Assembly (NCBI RefSeq): GCF_014805625.2
Contig: NW_023998476.1
Span: 639,888 to 703,887, forward strand
Direction of reading: 5' to 3'
Length of the DNA stretch: 64,000 nucleotides
From: Glossina fuscipes
Lineage: Eukaryota; Arthropoda; Insecta; Diptera; Glossinidae
Made by a program: the position numbers and the translations under genes. The notes beneath the pieces were generated by a model. The model was not told the origin of the DNA. It did no database searches and worked only from the letters and a program-made list of their open reading frames with translations. Of the stretch, positions 51,207-62,814 are shown in pieces. Position 1 is the stretch's first letter. Each line of letters begins with the position of its first letter.

Positions 51207-53029
51207 CACAAAATATATAGTTTCTAGATCAGCATTAAATTCTAAATCGATTTAAGGACATCCGTCTGACCGTCTGTCCGTCTGTGTGATGTCTGTTGTA
51301 AATATTCCTCTGGCGGCAAAAATGAAGCTATTGACTTCAAATTTGGCAGAAACATTGGAAGTTATTGCACGCAGGTTGATATTGGAAATGGCCCAAACCA
51401 GTCGAATGACTAACCCACAGCACCACTTGACCTGAGAACATCTCTGTTTTTCAAAGGGAATGGAAAATTGGTTTTTTGCTCATTACTCTAAATTATAGCA
51501 AATAAATATGCAAAAGTTTGAACGAATATTCTATGGACGATGCACAAAAATGGAAAAAATTGTCTACGTTTACCCAATATCATAGTGTATTAAAATTTAA
51601 CTATATTTTCAGTACCTTTATAACATGCAAAAACAAACTTCAAAGCCCCCTCAAAGTATACAAATTCTTGTCCAGTTACAACTTTTGAATGCATCTAAAC
51701 GGGTCCGTCTGTTCATCTGTTCTTCTGTCTGTTTGAGCAACTTTGTAGCATTTGTGGTAAGCAAATAAAAAAAGCGAAAATGAGCTTTCAACTTTCACAA
51801 AGTTTTCAAAGGCCACGCCCACAACGGCCACCTGTTTCTACGACAAAAACTTTTATTTTGAAAATAGAAGAAATCAACTGCGCCCATTTCATATTACAGA
51901 GCATGAGAAATTTCTTCTACTTCTTTTGTCTTCTTTTGGGTTAAACGGTGACGGGTATAAAAGATTCTATCCCGACCGAATTTAATTTTCTTACTTGTTA
52001 TTTGTTTAAATGTCATTTGAACCCGCAAATATTTTGGGAGCGTTTCTTATCTACTTGGACAAGATCGTCTGCTACTATTCCTATCTTGCTATAAACATAT
52101 TTACTTATTGTCTTTTTGGCTAGTTTACAGATTAACTACGTAGTAAAAAAAGAGAGCAAAAAAAAAATTACCTTTGGTTATTTTATGCGGACCAAGGGAT
52201 GAGTTTTCACATTTTTAATAACGTTATTATCAGTCCTATTGTAGTGTTATTGTCAAGTGAAGTTCTTATCACATATTGAGTCATAATAAATTAATATATA
52301 TCATATATGTACTTTTCGAAATATTACAAACTTCCTGCTAAGATCAACAAAGATAGAAGCTTCAACGCACACTCTTATTTTTATTTACTTCATGAAAGCT
52401 AATCGACGTACCTGGTTACTCTTGATCCCCTGATAGTACCTTTATAGTTCTCTAATGCAGGCCTATCAAGTGCAGTAAACTGTGTTTCGTTAAATTCATA
52501 CGAGCAACGCTTTATTATTATTTGAAAAAATGAATTTTTAAATTAAAAAAAAGTACCTTCCACGAAATGCATAGATTAAAAAACTGCAAAATTTTGCCTA
52601 CAGTACGCCAGTCCGAGTCATTATCAATACTAAGGAAAAAGTGATTTATATATTTTTTATTTTTGCATTTGGTTTTATTTTTTCGAAAATGATGTAAACA
52701 TTTATTTTTCCCTCCACCATATGTCAATCACAGAATTGTTTTCATTTTTTTTTAAGACTTCGCCACCGCGTCGGTAGACGTGTGTTAAGACGAAGACTTT
52801 TTCAAGGAATTAAACATGGATTCAAAAAATATGTCCTTAACTAAGTATTAATATTCTAATAATGTTTCATTTAATTTATTTTTTAACCTTTTTTAGACGA
52901 TTACATCAAATTTAAAAGAGTTACAGTTGAATTTGGTTTCATGTTATATGATATTTTATGATTTCTTTTTTCAAATTTTTATGTCAAATTTATAAAATTA
53001 CAAAAGACAATGAGAGACTGAAATTTGCT

Positions 53030-53275
53030 TTTGGGCGAGCGGGTAAGCCCACCATCTTGAAGATATTGGTTAGTCAGGTTAAGTTTATATTCGATCCACG
53101 TAGACATTGAAATGTAGGCGGGGCGAGAAGTGATTGGTTGCGGGACGCTTGCGGTCTCTTGAATATTAACCTTCCCGCAGACGAAAGTTCGCCATAAAAG
53201 CAATGCCAGCGGGGGCCCAAAAGGTTACAGACTTACGTGAAGGCATTTTGAAAACCCTTAAAAGAGGTATTTCGC
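53030..53275. other. GC-rich patch of unknown origin
   Basis: Composition clearly above the surrounding AT-rich DNA, with a minus frame 53203-52979 and a short plus frame from an ATG at about 53201 ending at a GTATTT donor-like site. Minus-strand ATGCCTTCAC|GTAAGT at about 53245 also looks like a start followed by a splice donor. No protein family recognised. Confidence 0.25.
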
Positions 53276-53433
53276 TACTTTCACTATTGTATCCCTCTGG
53301 AAACACTAATGATGATCACTTTGCAATTTTTTTCATTTTTTAAAGTAAAACACATGTTGCATGTTTAATGCGCTTAAAATTACAACAACAAGAATAAACT
53401 AAAAATAGTGGGTAATCTAGCAAAAACGATCGT

Positions 53434-53452
53434 TATATATATATATATATAT
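53434..53452. repeat. (TA)n microsatellite
   Basis: TA run followed by an imperfect ATAC/ATAT-rich stretch to about 53510. Confidence 0.85.
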
Positions 53453-54548
53453 ACATGTATATACACGTATACATATACATGCATTTATATTTATATGTAT
53501 TTATATATACTTTGAATAGAAAGGAAGGCTGGAAAATTTATAGCCCAAGGAAGCTACCAAATGTGCATTCATTGTATTTTTATTATTGAAAGAAAAGCCA
53601 TTAGAAATGGTCGCAATTTAGGCGGACAGACAGACAGACAAATCTACAGTCAGACCGCAAATACAATTGCATGCACAATATTGATAAAGTAAAGCAAAAC
53701 AAAGCATAGAAAAACTGAATCTTAACCACTTCAGCAAGATCGCTATGTGGTTGTTTTCAAAACAAAATGTGCTACAATAACAACAACACCAATAATATTA
53801 ATAATAGCAGCTGCAGTTTGAACAAGAATTCAAAGAAACGTAAAAGCAATAACAACTGAAAAGCAAAGCATTTGTTTTTTTCTTTTATTTTTGATGCGGA
53901 TAAAGATCAGAAATGAAATTTTTTTCGGGGGATTTTTTTATATAATAAACTTTTTGTACAATTTTGTTTGTTATGCTGACTGAAGAAAAGACGGTGAAAA
54001 TACCTATGATGATAATGCAATAATGGATGTCGTAAAAAGCAGTGATTGGCGAAGAGAAACCAGGGTCAATATACATATAGCTATTGCCATTTTTATGGCT
54101 CTTTATAGCCCCAAAAAATGCAACATTTTCAAATCGACGACGATGATAACAAATAAATGCTTAAAAGTCAGTTCAGTTTAGTTAGGCAACAACAAGACTA
54201 ACATCCAAAATGTGAAATACTTGACTAAGGGGTGTGCATACACATATATAGATTTTACATTTATAGGCATATATATAAGTGCATGTAAGTACATACGTAT
54301 GTAGATATAAATATTACAAATTACAGAGATGGAATAGAAAGAATGTGATGACGACAATGCAAACAATAAAAAACACAAAAACCGATGAAAGGTGGGTAAG
54401 CAAGTGCGATTGTTAATGTTTTGCTGCACTGAACGTTGCTTGCTTTCCTAGCTTCATTAGAAAACGTGATGCACGAATTAAAGCAAGTGAAGAATTTTAC
54501 AAATTACGCGATAAATAAAGACATTCATTAAAACACAGAAAAGAGTCT

Positions 54549-54625
54549 TCATGGTAGTGGTAGCAGTAGTGGCAGTAGTAGAAGTAGTAATATTAGCAAT
54601 AGTAATAGTCATAGTAGCAATAGAA
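54549..54625. repeat. AGT/GCA triplet-rich simple sequence upstream of tsetseEP
   Basis: Imperfect GTAGTGGTAGCAGTAGTGGC-type triplets grading into AGCAATAGTAATAG. No open frame of note. Confidence 0.7.
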
Positions 54626-54820
54626 AGAAAATATTATCTTAAATAAATAAATATTTCTTGATTGTTAAGTCCTCAAGTATCTAAAAAGCTGTAATTATAA
54701 ATTAATCGATCTCAAGTGTCCAATGTGTCTGAATATTGATAAAGTATTTACAAAATTCAGAGAAATTACCTTTTTGAAGATGTTTAACATTAATGTTATT
54801 GCTTAACAGTTCGATTTTAT

Positions 54821-54848
54821 TATCAAAAGCTATTCTTATCATCTTATC
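54821..54848 (+). promoter_or_regulatory. GATA-motif cluster upstream of tsetseEP
   Basis: Three TATC (GATA) cores within 28 bases: TTATCA at 54820-54825 and two CTTATC motifs at 54835-54840 and 54843-54848, 34-60 bases above the TATA box. GATA factors drive endodermal and midgut genes in flies, which fits the gut expression of TsetseEP. Binding is inferred from motif and position only. Confidence 0.5.
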
Positions 54849-54881
54849 ATAAAAATTGCAAAGCACTTCAAAATCTTCTCC

Positions 54882-54889
54882 TATATAAA
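54882..54889 (+). promoter_or_regulatory. TATA box of tsetseEP
   Basis: TATATAAA, with an arthropod-initiator-like GCAGTCG about 31 bases downstream (A at 54914). This gives a 5' leader of about 55 bases before the ATG at 54969. Confidence 0.6.
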
Positions 54890-54968
54890 TCAAACTGCAA
54901 ATCAAATGCCAGGCAGTCGAGTCGGATATTTGCATTGATTTGCTATAGTTTACGAATTCACGTCAAAT

Positions 54969-56176
54969 ATGAAATTTTTCATTTCGTTTGCTTTCCTGTG
55001 TTTGGTGGTTAGTGTTTCCTTTTTCATTATTTACATTTTGTTTGCATTTAATTAAGGAAATCTTGAATTTCTTTTTGAAAATTAAAAAATAGCTTAGCTG
55101 TGTTGCGGCTTTATCACCCGATCAAGTCGAATCTAGACTTAAAAGTTATGTTGAAAAACGTTCGTTCACTTTATTACGTTCCGGACGTGTTTCACGTGCC
55201 GGTACAAACACTGTGCAATGCTACGATAAATACGTCCCTCTAATACGACAGGCGGCGGCTGATGGAAAACTTGCTTGTGATAAATGCGCACAGGAGGGTC
55301 AAAATGCCAGAGAAGAAGAAACGAAAAAGTCTGAAGTGATACGTGAATCATTGAATATTAAAGTCTCAAGTATTGAAAACGGCTTAGGATCCTGTGTAGC
55401 CAAATATGATGTATTGGAGTATTTCACTTGTCTGAGAGATCACGTTAGTTGTGCCGAAAAATTTAATTATTTTGTGAGAAATAAATATTTTATTATTGCA
55501 GGCATCCGAAAGTCAAACGACTGCTGCTGAAGTTGGGAAGACTGCAGCTGTAATTGTTGAGGGCTTAAATATTGTTCTGACGAATATTGACTTAAGGGAA
55601 AAGTATTGTACTGATCAAGCTTTCGAGCAAGCTCAGGAAAAAACTGACGCATTATTTAGTGAATTGGAGAATTGTTTAGTTGAGGGTTTGCCAGAACCAG
55701 AGCCTGAACCAGAGCNNNNNNNNNNNNNNNNNNNNNNNNNNNNNNNNNNNNNNNNNNNNNNNNNNNNNNNNNNNNNNNNNNNNNNNNNNNNNNNNNNNNN
55801 NNNNNNNNNNNNNNNNNNNNNNNNNNNNNNNNNNNNNNNNNNNNNNNNNNNNNNNNNNNNNNNNNNNNNNNNNNNNNNNNNNNNNNNNNNNNNNNNNNNN
55901 NNNNNNNNNNNNNNNNNNNNNNNNNNNNNNNNNNNNNNNNNNNNNNNNNNNNNNNNNNNNNNNNNNNNNNNNNNNNNNNNNNNNNNNNNNNNNNNNNNNN
56001 NNNNNNNNNNNNNNNNNNNNNNNNNNNNNNNNNNNNNNNNNNNNNNNNNNNNNNNNNNNNNNNNNNNNNNNNNNNNNNNNNNNNNNNNNNNNNNNNNNNN
56101 NNNNNNNNNNNNNNNACCAGAGCCAGAGCCGGAACCAGAGCCAGACAGCAAACCAAATAGTTTATTCAACTTTTAG
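54969..56176 (+). CDS. tsetseEP: TsetseEP, EP-repeat midgut immune-responsive protein, three exons
   Basis: Secreted Glossina midgut protein known to respond to bacterial challenge and to limit trypanosome establishment; its EP tail resembles EP-procyclin of the parasite. Exons 54969-55007, 55093-55443 and 55502-56176, both introns GT-AG and phase 0. Residues 1-19 form a signal peptide (MKFFISF...CVAA). Residues 20-192 are a DUF725-type domain with conserved Cys in QCYDKY, ACDKCAQ, GSCVAKY, FTCLRD, KYCTDQ and ENCLVE. From residue 194 the sequence is a Pro-Glu dipeptide run, then a 400-base N gap (55716-56115), then more PE units and a short DSKPNS...FNF tail. True repeat number is unknown. 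The gap length keeps frame, but the size is probably a placeholder. Upstream: TATA at 54882-54889, GATA motifs at 54821-54848; downstream AATAAA at 56226. No paralogue of the family lies in this window. Confidence 0.93.
55716..56115. other. Assembly gap (400 N) inside the tsetseEP repeat
   Basis: Run of exactly 400 N. Both flanks are the CCN-GAR (Pro-Glu) repeat, so the gap is a collapsed or unresolved dipeptide tandem array rather than missing unique sequence. Confidence 0.97.
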
Positions 56177-56225
56177 TTTCTGACTACTAACGGTACGCAT
56201 GTATGTGTATATAACATTAGAAAAG

Positions 56226-56231
56226 AATAAA
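56226..56231 (+). promoter_or_regulatory. Polyadenylation signal of tsetseEP
   Basis: AATAAA 50 bases after the stop codon at 56174-56176; no competing canonical signal lies closer. Confidence 0.65.
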
Positions 56232-58746
56232 ACTGTAAAATCAATTTAATTACCGTCTCCGTTAGAATTACTCCAAAGATTATCAAGAATTGTGATTATT
56301 TTAATAAAACAGTTTCAAAGCTCCTCGCATCGCATACGTTTAACGACTAACAACTTATTGTTTTAAATATAGGAAAAATAAAAAAAAAAAAAACAAGAGA
56401 TAGAAAGCGATCGACTAGGACCATTAGCATTTTCATCTTGAGATAGTTTCAATGTATTGAAATTTTTATATATTTGCATAAAATAAACGCGTTACTGTTG
56501 GGTGAACAACTTTTCTTATCGATCTCAATGTGTAGGATTCAATTAAACACGTAAGAAATAAGTTTCAAATTGTTCTCTCGGATTTTGTTACATCAAATAT
56601 TCCAATAGCAGATCCATTGGCCGCCAGGTGGTCGAGAGATTCAAAGTGGGTTCAGAATTTTATGTTGTTCAAAAACGTAAACCTATTATAAGGTTTCAGA
56701 TGTTGTTGTTGTTGGTAGCTGCACTACAGTAGATAAACTTACTTTAATCCTGCTTTACTAATAGGCATAACAACAAGAAAATACTGCAAAGCGACCAAGT
56801 CGATTATGTAGTTGTCGTAGTTTCTTATGTTTAGATGTGTTTATAGCTCGGTGTGTGCTATTTTTAATCGTCTTTTTATTTGTTTTAAACTTCTGGGATT
56901 GAGATATAGATTTTCTGGACTTGCAACAAATAGCAGATGGGCATCGTATACGTGTCAACAGACATGGTTTTTGTTATTTTATATAAAAACACAAACATCC
57001 GAAATCAATTTTTTATACGCGCATAACATTCACTCACAGTGGAAGAAGAACGTTAACGTGTTACTGACTTGAAGTGCGAGTTCAAGGGCGAATTTAACTG
57101 GTCTACCGATAGAATTCTTCAGATCTGGGCTCTAACGATTATACGTAAAATTCAAGGGCAACCTCTAAGGAAAACCGTTTGGGTGAAACGATGAGGTCAT
57201 TACGATCATATTGAAGCAGATTTGAAGGATCTTGGCAGTTCTCCTATAAAATTGGTGGCGAGACGTTAAGGAAGTTTTTGACTGTTCGTATCAGTGTATT
57301 GAAGAATAAAAGAGAATTTTGCAAAAAAAAAGGGCTTCTCTTACCGGACAGTTATTGGCCGATCAAGATCTTCAACCTGTCCATCCGTCCTTGCCGAATT
57401 CCCTCATAAAATTTTATCATTATGTATGTGTAATTAGTTACCTAACTAATGTATTTGACTTTCTCAAGACGTTTCATTACGACCTAATTTCATATTACAT
57501 GTACTCGAGGTCGACACCGCTAATTAGTTAATCACTGAAAAATATTTAAAGACTTGTCTTTTTGTGATATTTATTTACAGTGTTTTAAGCAATTGTTTGG
57601 TTTTTTATATTTGGGCAAACATTCAAAGCATTTTCGTTATAATTGAGAGCGTGGTAGTGGCTAGAAAGGATCCTAAGTGAGTAAGATGGATGCGTTTATG
57701 AGTAGAACCCGATCATCTCCACATCTGACCTAGGAGCTACCACTAGGAGTTCTAAAGAATGATTATGACCGGCTTAACTTTATCGACTTGGACGAGTTTG
57801 TTAATGGAAAAGATAAAAAAAAAAAAACAGAAGAATTTTATATTCTTCAAAATAAACGAGGGAATCTTGTGTGATATCTCAACAACAGATTGAATGTACT
57901 ACGTTTTGAAAAGTTGTAAGGTACTATTTGGTCTTTACTGTAAAGTCATTGAAAAGTTAATAAAAACTTATGAACTCATTATCGATAATAATATGATAAG
58001 TAAAAGTTAAAAGAGAGAGATAATTTTTGGTTTAATTTCTGCTTTTCTCTTACTTCGTAGCATTTCGATTAATATATGAAAAGAAAATTGTTTAAAAACT
58101 TTCCGTTGTCTCTCGATTATATTCAAATGAATTTTATGATGTCGGTTTCGTTGCATTTACTAAACTAATCTCATTAAAATATATAATAATATCATCGCTT
58201 TTTATTACATAAGCTGACGTTTCCTTATTGGATTATTTGGTGAAACTATTTTAGTTGCAATTGTTCTTAAATATTTTAGAAGATGGGAATGCGAAGATTA
58301 GCTTCTGGAAATTTTATAAGGAACAACTTCATCATATTCATTGCTTCTTTTTCTTCTTCTTATTCCTCTTGAACATAACGCGAACATATTTAAGTTAACG
58401 GTTGTCACTGGCAGAGAAAACAGTCAGCTAACAAGAGTTTTCGCTTGTTTCGCTGCTTAAACTTGACAGCAGCAGCCAAAAGAATTCATGAATTTTCAAC
58501 AATGAATTAATTAATGATTTCATTTAACGTAATGATTAAAATATTGAAATAGTTTGTAAAGAGACTTTTCAGAATATTTCACTTCTTCTTTAAACAGAAG
58601 AAAGAAAAATGAAAAATAATTCCAGCAAACTATTTTAATCTGTTCTCTTTTTTTTTTCCAACGATGTAAAATATTTAGAAATTCAAATATTCTTAATAAA
58701 TATACCGAACTTGTGCGGATACATATTGCATACTACATACGCAATG

Positions 58747-58803
58747 TAACCGAGTAGACCTTTGAATCACGACTATCCAGTTTGTATTCGCGGGTTCTAA
58801 TCT
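58747..58803 (+). repeat. tRNA-like (SINE) module 1
   Basis: Pol III-type A-box-like TAACCGAGTAGA at 58747-58758 and B-box-like GGTTCTAATCT at 58793-58803 (9 of 11 to consensus), 46 bases apart as in a tRNA. Between them, CACGACTATCCAGT matches the second module. No intact cloverleaf. Confidence 0.45.
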
Positions 58804-59322
58804 TAACGCATGAAAGTTTATGTACGATGTAGTTATAGCGAGTGCTCAGCTCATTGGGTACACACCCACTAGGCTCACTTCTTCTTGAGCGCCAAGGTAT
58901 TACACGAGTAGGGAATATACCCTGTGTGATTAATATCAAAAAAAAAAAAATAAAAAAACAAAATATAAAGTAGGTAAGTGCTTAAGATGAGCTGCTATTA
59001 TAGCAATCGCTCCTGAATCATTTCCTTTTCGCTTGACGTCGGTCCATGTGCTTACGTTCAACTCATAAGTCGCAATTTTCGAGATATTCTTATGAATAGG
59101 TTCAAAAATGTTTCTCCAAACTCCATTTTTCTTATAATGCTCTATTTTGAACCAAAGTTGATTATTAATATTTCTTGGCAAAAATTCAAAAATGGAAGAA
59201 ACCAATTTGGCAATATATATTCAAGATATCCGATCGGACTATTTCTTGCGTACTTTTTGATAAAAGCTTTTTACAAAAAATAAATTCCCATCAGTATCAT
59301 GGGTGTGACAGCGGCTGTTGAA

Positions 59323-59397
59323 TAGCAGAGTAGGTAAAAGTTGTGACTATCAAGTCGGTGTTCGCGCCTTCAAATCACTTTTCGCGATTCTTTTTTT
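59323..59397 (+). repeat. tRNA-like (SINE) module 2 with T-run
   Basis: A-box TAGCAGAGTAGG (full match to TRGCNNAGYNGG) at 59323-59334, B-box-like GCCTTCAAATC at 59366-59376, then a T7 run at about 59391 that could stop Pol III. It shares TGACTATCAAGT and TTCGCG with module 1, so these look like two old copies of one tRNA-derived SINE. Confidence 0.5.
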
Positions 59398-62300
59398 CTG
59401 ACCATGACCGTATTATATGTATATGGGCCAGCCTCTGAAAGAAGCAAAAAGCTTACAACATGCATCGAAGATCTTTTAAAGAATATATATTCTTAATAAC
59501 AACAAGAGATTCCAAATCTATCTCGTCGTAAATCTGCTTCTGCATTTAACTAAGCGTACCGCCATTATCCACCTCCGTCTTTCTGAAAATATGTAGATAT
59601 TCGAAGACTTTTTTATTGCAATAATCCTGAATGTAAATTATTCCTTTCCGTTAGAGATTTAGTTACATAATCAACCGCGCAAAACTTTGCCCACAACTGG
59701 AAATATTTTAGAGGGCTTAGAATCACCTTTGACGGTAGTTTTAGGCCTAGTGATCTAACGGATAGTGTATTTTCTTTTTACGGTTTTTTTGGCTTTCTAT
59801 TAATTTTCATGTTCAAAAGGAATAATCGCAATAAAATACTGTAGCATCAATTTTGCTGCATAGCAAAATTACCAAGTCACGAACACAACAAGCAGGCGAG
59901 CAAGGGCCTGTGATGCCTATGTGTTATTGTTCAAAATACGGTTATTAGAGCGATTTATGTAATAAACTCAACGTTTTTGGTCTAAAGTTTGCTCTTTGGA
60001 TATTTACAATGATTGGTTAGGTCGTCCTTCGTTTTGAATAACTTATATCCGTGTACTTATAATACACCCTAGCTCCAGCACTACTTATGGCTACATAATA
60101 TTTCACCTTTTTAAAGTTGCCATAAATCTTCTTCAAGGAAAATAATAACAAAAACGTATGTAACGGAAGATTCGTTGTTAACTACCATTTTATGTTTTTG
60201 TTGTCGTCTTTCTTTTACGTAGTTTTTATTTTAGTTGTTGTTATGTCCAAAAATTTATCGATGCCCTACACATGTTTTATTGATCATTTCTTCTTTTTTT
60301 TTTTTTTTTAATTTCAATTCGTATTTCAAAGACTTGTAGTTCTTTCCTTACAATGTTTTTGCTCCCTTTACTTGAATACATAAGAGTTTTTGCATTTAAT
60401 CTCGTAAAAATATTGTCGCATGTATTAAAAAAACATACTATACATAGACATATGTACCTGATGGCAATATCCTTGTAGAACATTGAAAGAAAAAAAAAAA
60501 AAAGAGCATAAAAAGAACAACAACATGTCTGGCAATCTTTGATATCAACATCAGCAATAACGAAGAAAACTTGTTCATATAAAACAAAATGTAACAAACA
60601 AAAAAAAAAATAAATAAAACAACAAATAAAAGATAGAAAGCATATAAGAAGAGTTTAAAAAGGACTTTAGTTTAATAAGAGTAAATTTGTTTAAATCGAG
60701 CAAATTTGGAAGATTTTACGTTAGCACTTTAGATTATCCTTAGGTTATTAACAAATATGGAGAGGCTCTTTAAAAATTTATCGAAAGCAATAATAACAAT
60801 GCGTAAATTGTACATTATCTAGGATTAATTACAAAGAAATTGTTTTCCATCATCCGAAAAAAAAATTAGAAGTAATATTGTACCCAAATCCAAGGATTAA
60901 CAAGATGTGCTCTAAAGTGTTCACAATTTCTTCAGATTAGCACGCCTTCTGGAACGCAGTCATCAAGACGGGGCGCCTCTAGAATGGGCTACTATAGGAA
61001 AATCACGTAGGAAGAGGCTTCAGAAACCATTTATGTCTCTCTCGCATCAACTATAGTAGCCGAATTTACTTATAAGTCTTATAAGTGTGCCTCTTGATCT
61101 GATTGCTGTTTGTTGATATAACTAAATCAAAACAGTGTGAATCTTAACTGTGAGAACCACAATGAGACACGATTTTGGAAGTTACGTGTACTACGTATCT
61201 AGGTATTTAAGGACCGGTGTAGAAGTAAGACACATCTGACAAACCGGGCTACCTGAATAAGAAAAGTGACTCGAACTATGAGTTCAAGTCAGATCATCAA
61301 CGCCAATAAAGATCAAAGCGGAAGTTAACCATAGTTAGTAGCAGTGATAACATCGCTCTACGGGCACATTTGATATGCTTGCTATAATACGTCTGTTGGA
61401 TTGTCCAAAAAGCAAAGGCATCCTAGGCAATGAGCGAGTGGAAAGTCGCTTTGTAGTAAATAAAATAGTGATGAATTAATTAAATAATAAGTGAAATTTA
61501 CACAAGAACCACAGAAGCGTAAGAGGATACGCGTCTTAAGCGAGCACAGAATAGCGTAACTTACTAATAACAATTTCTCTTATTTTAATAGGATAACATA
61601 AAAATATGCGTCGCTTATTCGTAAGTAAGGCGTTGTATAGAAAGTGGTCCGATCCGAACCAATCGACACGCGCCACTAGAAGAATTGTAAAAATTTCCTC
61701 CTGTAAATTGAATAAAAGCGTGCAGATGGGCAGAGGTATTCGACTTTATAAGGATCGCCTACGACGTTATTCCCTGTTTTTTGTAATTGATAATATTTCG
61801 CAGCCAACTGGTTTTGGTTCCTAGTTTGCAGGTAAGACGAATTTCTCGAATTATTCAAGCCAATGCCTTTTCTTAGCTGCTCTACGTGTGATTTGCTTTT
61901 ACGTTCAAATTAAACCGACTGCATTTTTCCCTATTTTCTAATGAATACAGTACGGTGGAGTCTGTACTTCTAGGAGGCATACGTATGATCCTTTCCACTT
62001 TCTTTAGTGTCTTTAGCCTCCCGGTCTTGCTGGAGATTAGGGGAAAAAGTTCTCCTTTCTTTCTACGCTACTCTACTATGAAGGTGACGCTACGTACTTT
62101 ACATGTGTACTGATAGGGTAGACATGAAGCGAACTATGAGAAAAATTTCTTTGAGTTCATTTAAGATGTACGGGAAAAGACAGTGATGATCGGTAGGTCA
62201 AAACCGTATGGTAAATCCAGTGAAGTGTAGCTGCATACTGTCTATAGCATTATCAAGGACTTTACCTAATAGCTTCAGCTTCAACCAGAGTGCCAGGTAG

Positions 62301-62616
62301 CATCCGGGTGCCAGGTGTTCAATGTGAATGTGTTCAGCTTTCTTGCCGTTGTGTTAGAGTTGCTCCTTGTTTTCTTTACAATTTCTTTCGACGAACTGCG
62401 GTTACTCCAAAAACAAGCCATCTGCATTTTCAGTAGCGTCATATTAAGTTAAGCTTACTTGGTTGAAATTCTGATTGTGGTTAAATATCGGAGTAAACTA
62501 CACCACATATAGCGGAATTTTTTTGGCTGAGCAATCTTGATCTAAAATCGTAAAGTTTAGCAAGAACGCATGGCTTATTTCCTTATATTGAGTGAACGTC
62601 TAATTTCGTCGCAAAA

Positions 62617-62814
62617 TTGCAACAAATTGTCATTTTCACAATCCGTTCAGCACAACTTTCGGACATAAAATATCTCATTCAAGACGAAATTTTTGGCGAG
62701 GTTGAAAAGAAAGGTCGTAGAAGTGCGACGTATAAGACTTTTACGAAGGGGCCAAAATCTTTGATGGCTTTGATGGATGCTGCGAAGAAAATCCTCAGTA
62801 AAGGGGGCCTCTAA
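62617..62814 (+). CDS. Short unrecognised open frame with coding-like composition
   Basis: The frame is open from about 62592 to the stop at 62812-62814. It encodes DIKYLIQDEIFGEVEKKG followed by a Lys/Arg-rich segment and ends KKILSKGGL. Amino-acid use is more balanced than in neighbouring random ORFs, and the local DNA is less AT-rich. No splice sites, TATA box or polyadenylation signal stand out. It could be the last exon of an unknown gene or a remnant of foreign or transposon DNA. Confidence 0.25.
   Translation: MQQIVIFTIRSAQLSDIKYLIQDEIFGEVEKKGRRSATYKTFTKGPKSLMALMDAAKKILSKGGL

Larger units (their letters stand above)
50439..51999 (+). mobile_element. DINE-1-like repeat copy split by a MITE
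   Basis: Left part 50439-50530 starts TTTTTATACCCATCATTGAA. The right part resumes at 51215 with ATATAGTTTCTAGATCAGCA and a CCGTCTGACCGTCTGTCCGT box at about 51262, and ends GACCGAATTTAATTTTCTTA at about 51992. Removing 50531-51214 restores the normal order of the family. Confidence 0.85.
52000..54820. other. Between the DINE copy and tsetseEP; no gene supported
   Basis: AT-rich with the GC-rich patch at 53030, a TA microsatellite and CAA/CAG-type triplet text at 53760-53830. Distal regulatory sequence of tsetseEP could lie here but is not visible by eye. Confidence 0.5.

Noticed and set aside
54702..54935. 77-codon minus-strand ORF
   Set aside because: It covers the GATA/TATA promoter of tsetseEP on the opposite strand and has no recognisable domain.
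55633..56169. Antisense and off-frame ORFs through the N gap
   Set aside because: They are shadows of the EP repeat; masked bases create artificial open frames.
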